Assembly (NCBI RefSeq): GCF_001541315.1
Contig: NZ_LMVK01000004.1
Location: 62,001-126,000 of the forward strand
Origin: Agrobacterium tumefaciens str. B6
Lineage (GTDB): Bacteria > Pseudomonadota > Alphaproteobacteria > Rhizobiales > Rhizobiaceae
Direction of reading: 5' to 3'
Length of the DNA: 64,000 nt
Position numbers and translations under genes: made by a program. The notes under the pieces were generated by a model, which was not told the DNA's origin, ran no database searches, and saw nothing but the letters and a program-made list of their open reading frames with translations. Numbering within the stretch: position 1 is the first letter of the stretch; each line of letters begins with the position of its first letter. This document shows, piece after piece, positions 63,195 to 64,000 of this stretch.

Positions 63195-64000
63195 CTAGGC
63201 CGCCAGGGCCGCCGCCACCGCTTCGATGGCATCCTGCGCCTTGGCGCCATCCGGGCCGCCGGCCTGCGCCATATCAGGGCGACCGCCGCCGCCCTTGCCG
63301 CCAAGTGCGGCAGACGCGGTGCGGACGATATCAACGGCGCTGAAACGGGCCGTCAGATCTTCCGTCACGGCCGCAACAGCGCTTGCCTTGCCATCTTCGG
63401 AAACGGCAATCAAAAGCACGACGCCCGAGCCGAGATTGGCCTTGGCCTCATCGGCAAGGCCCTTGAGGTCCTTGGCATCGATGCCGGAGAGGGATTTCGC
63501 CAGGAAATTGACGCCCGCGACCTGCTGGACGTCGTTTGCACCGGCATCCGACGAACCGCCGCCCATTGCGAGTTTCTTGCGGGCATCCGCAAGCTCGCGC
63601 TCCAGCTTCTTGCGCTCGTCGAGAAGTCCCTCGACACGCGACAGCACGTCGCCTGGCTGCACCTTCAGGGAAGAGGCCAGCGCCTTCACCCGCTCATCCT
63701 GCTCGGCGAGGTAGGCAAGCGCGCCCTGCCCCGTTACGGCTTCGAGACGGCGCACGCCGGCACCAACAGCGCTTTCGCCGAGAATGCGGATGAGGCCGAT
63801 CTGGCCTGTTGCCGCCACATGCGTGCCGCCGCAAAGCTCGACGGAATAGGGACGGTTGGCTTTCGCGCCGTGCAGGCCGGTGCCCATGGACACGACACGA
63901 ACCTCGTCGCCATATTTTTCACCGAACAGCGCCATCGCACCCTCGCCAATGGCGTCGTCGACGCTCATCAGGCGGGTGACAACAGGCGAGTTCTGCAAGA
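63195..64000 (-). CDS. alaS: alanyl-tRNA synthetase, C-terminal part (runs off window)
   Basis: The last 268 codons of alaS, open to the window edge, where the gene continues to the right. The visible part includes the end of the editing domain with zinc/metal site [13 protein letters not shown], the DHHA1 domain, and the C-terminal [21 protein letters not shown] that ends with the [12 protein letters not shown] tRNA-stabilising block. Alanyl-tRNA synthetase charges tRNA-Ala and hydrolyses mischarged Ser/Gly products. The N-terminal catalytic domain lies outside. It converges on the gst gene. Confidence 0.96.
   Translation of the reverse strand, partial: LQNSPVVTRLMSVDDAIGEGAMALFGEKYGDEVRVVSMGTGLHGAKANRPYSVELCGGTHVAATGQIGLIRILGESAVGAGVRRLEAVTGQGALAYLAEQDERVKALASSLKVQPGDVLSRVEGLLDERKKLERELADARKKLAMGGGSSDAGANDVQQVAGVNFLAKSLSGIDAKDLKGLADEAKANLGSGVVLLIAVSEDGKASAVAAVTEDLTARFSAVDIVRTASAALGGKGGGGRPDMAQAGGPDGAKAQDAIEAVAAALAA

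Overview
The window looks like a stretch of an Agrobacterium / Rhizobiaceae (alphaproteobacterial) main chromosome. The evidence is a seven-gene Fe-S cluster assembly operon in the order sufS2-B-C-D-S1-X-A, known from Agrobacterium tumefaciens, with an Irr-type iron box in front of it. Other support comes from purC-purS-purQ and purL of the rhizobial type, a 404-residue NADP isocitrate dehydrogenase, several DUF1127-type small proteins, and intergenic palindromic repeats of the RIME type.

Region 1 (1-5965) is the integrase end of an integrated phage-like element. A tightly packed plus-strand operon, mostly coupled by ATGA overlaps, encodes a RecT-type annealing protein, an ABA-sandwich-like phage protein, an HNH nuclease, several small proteins, an HTH (excisionase-like) protein and a tyrosine integrase. 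It stops 95 bp from the 3' end of a tRNA-Pro(TGG) gene, which is the probable attachment site. One member, a 63-codon zinc-ribbon frame, carries an in-frame TGA.

Region 2 (5966-12700) holds an NDUFS4-like complex I accessory gene, tRNA-Arg(TCT), a membrane protein, a MacA/MacB-type tripartite efflux operon, and a small set of unassigned genes (11.3-12.5 kb).

Region 3 (12702-20710) is the suf operon on the minus strand. Its upstream intergenic region, shared with a divergent alpha/beta hydrolase, carries an almost perfect Irr box and a second perfect palindrome.

Region 4 (20.7-32 kb) contains a RIME-like 166-bp inverted-repeat element, anmK, tyrS, a large YhdP/AsmA-like protein, a 1-Cys-looking Bcp peroxiredoxin, a DUF455 ferritin-like protein, an M23 peptidase, a DEAD-box RNA helicase and a NUDIX hydrolase. 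The AT-rich gap that follows contains a convincing unannotated small RNA gene on the minus strand (about 32192-32333), with promoter, hairpins, U-rich linker and intrinsic terminator.

Region 5 (32.8-47.2 kb) is mostly housekeeping: rpe, purB, purC-purS-purQ, purL, bolA and grxD. It is interrupted by unrelated genes, including a MocR-type regulator with two operator-like direct repeats exactly 21 bp apart over a promoter that would give a leaderless mRNA.

Region 6 (47.2-64 kb) carries an MFS exporter, two tandem inositol-monophosphatase-family genes, ttcA, glsA, rpsD, terC behind a structured leader that can sequester its ribosome binding site (candidate terC RNA motif), a HerA/FtsK-like ATPase, two small-molecule exporters, murI, a TrmJ-type methyltransferase gene, icd, a glutathione transferase, and the 3' half of alaS cut by the window end.

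Intrinsic terminators and repeats were found by reading. No CRISPR array, rRNA or insertion sequence is visible.
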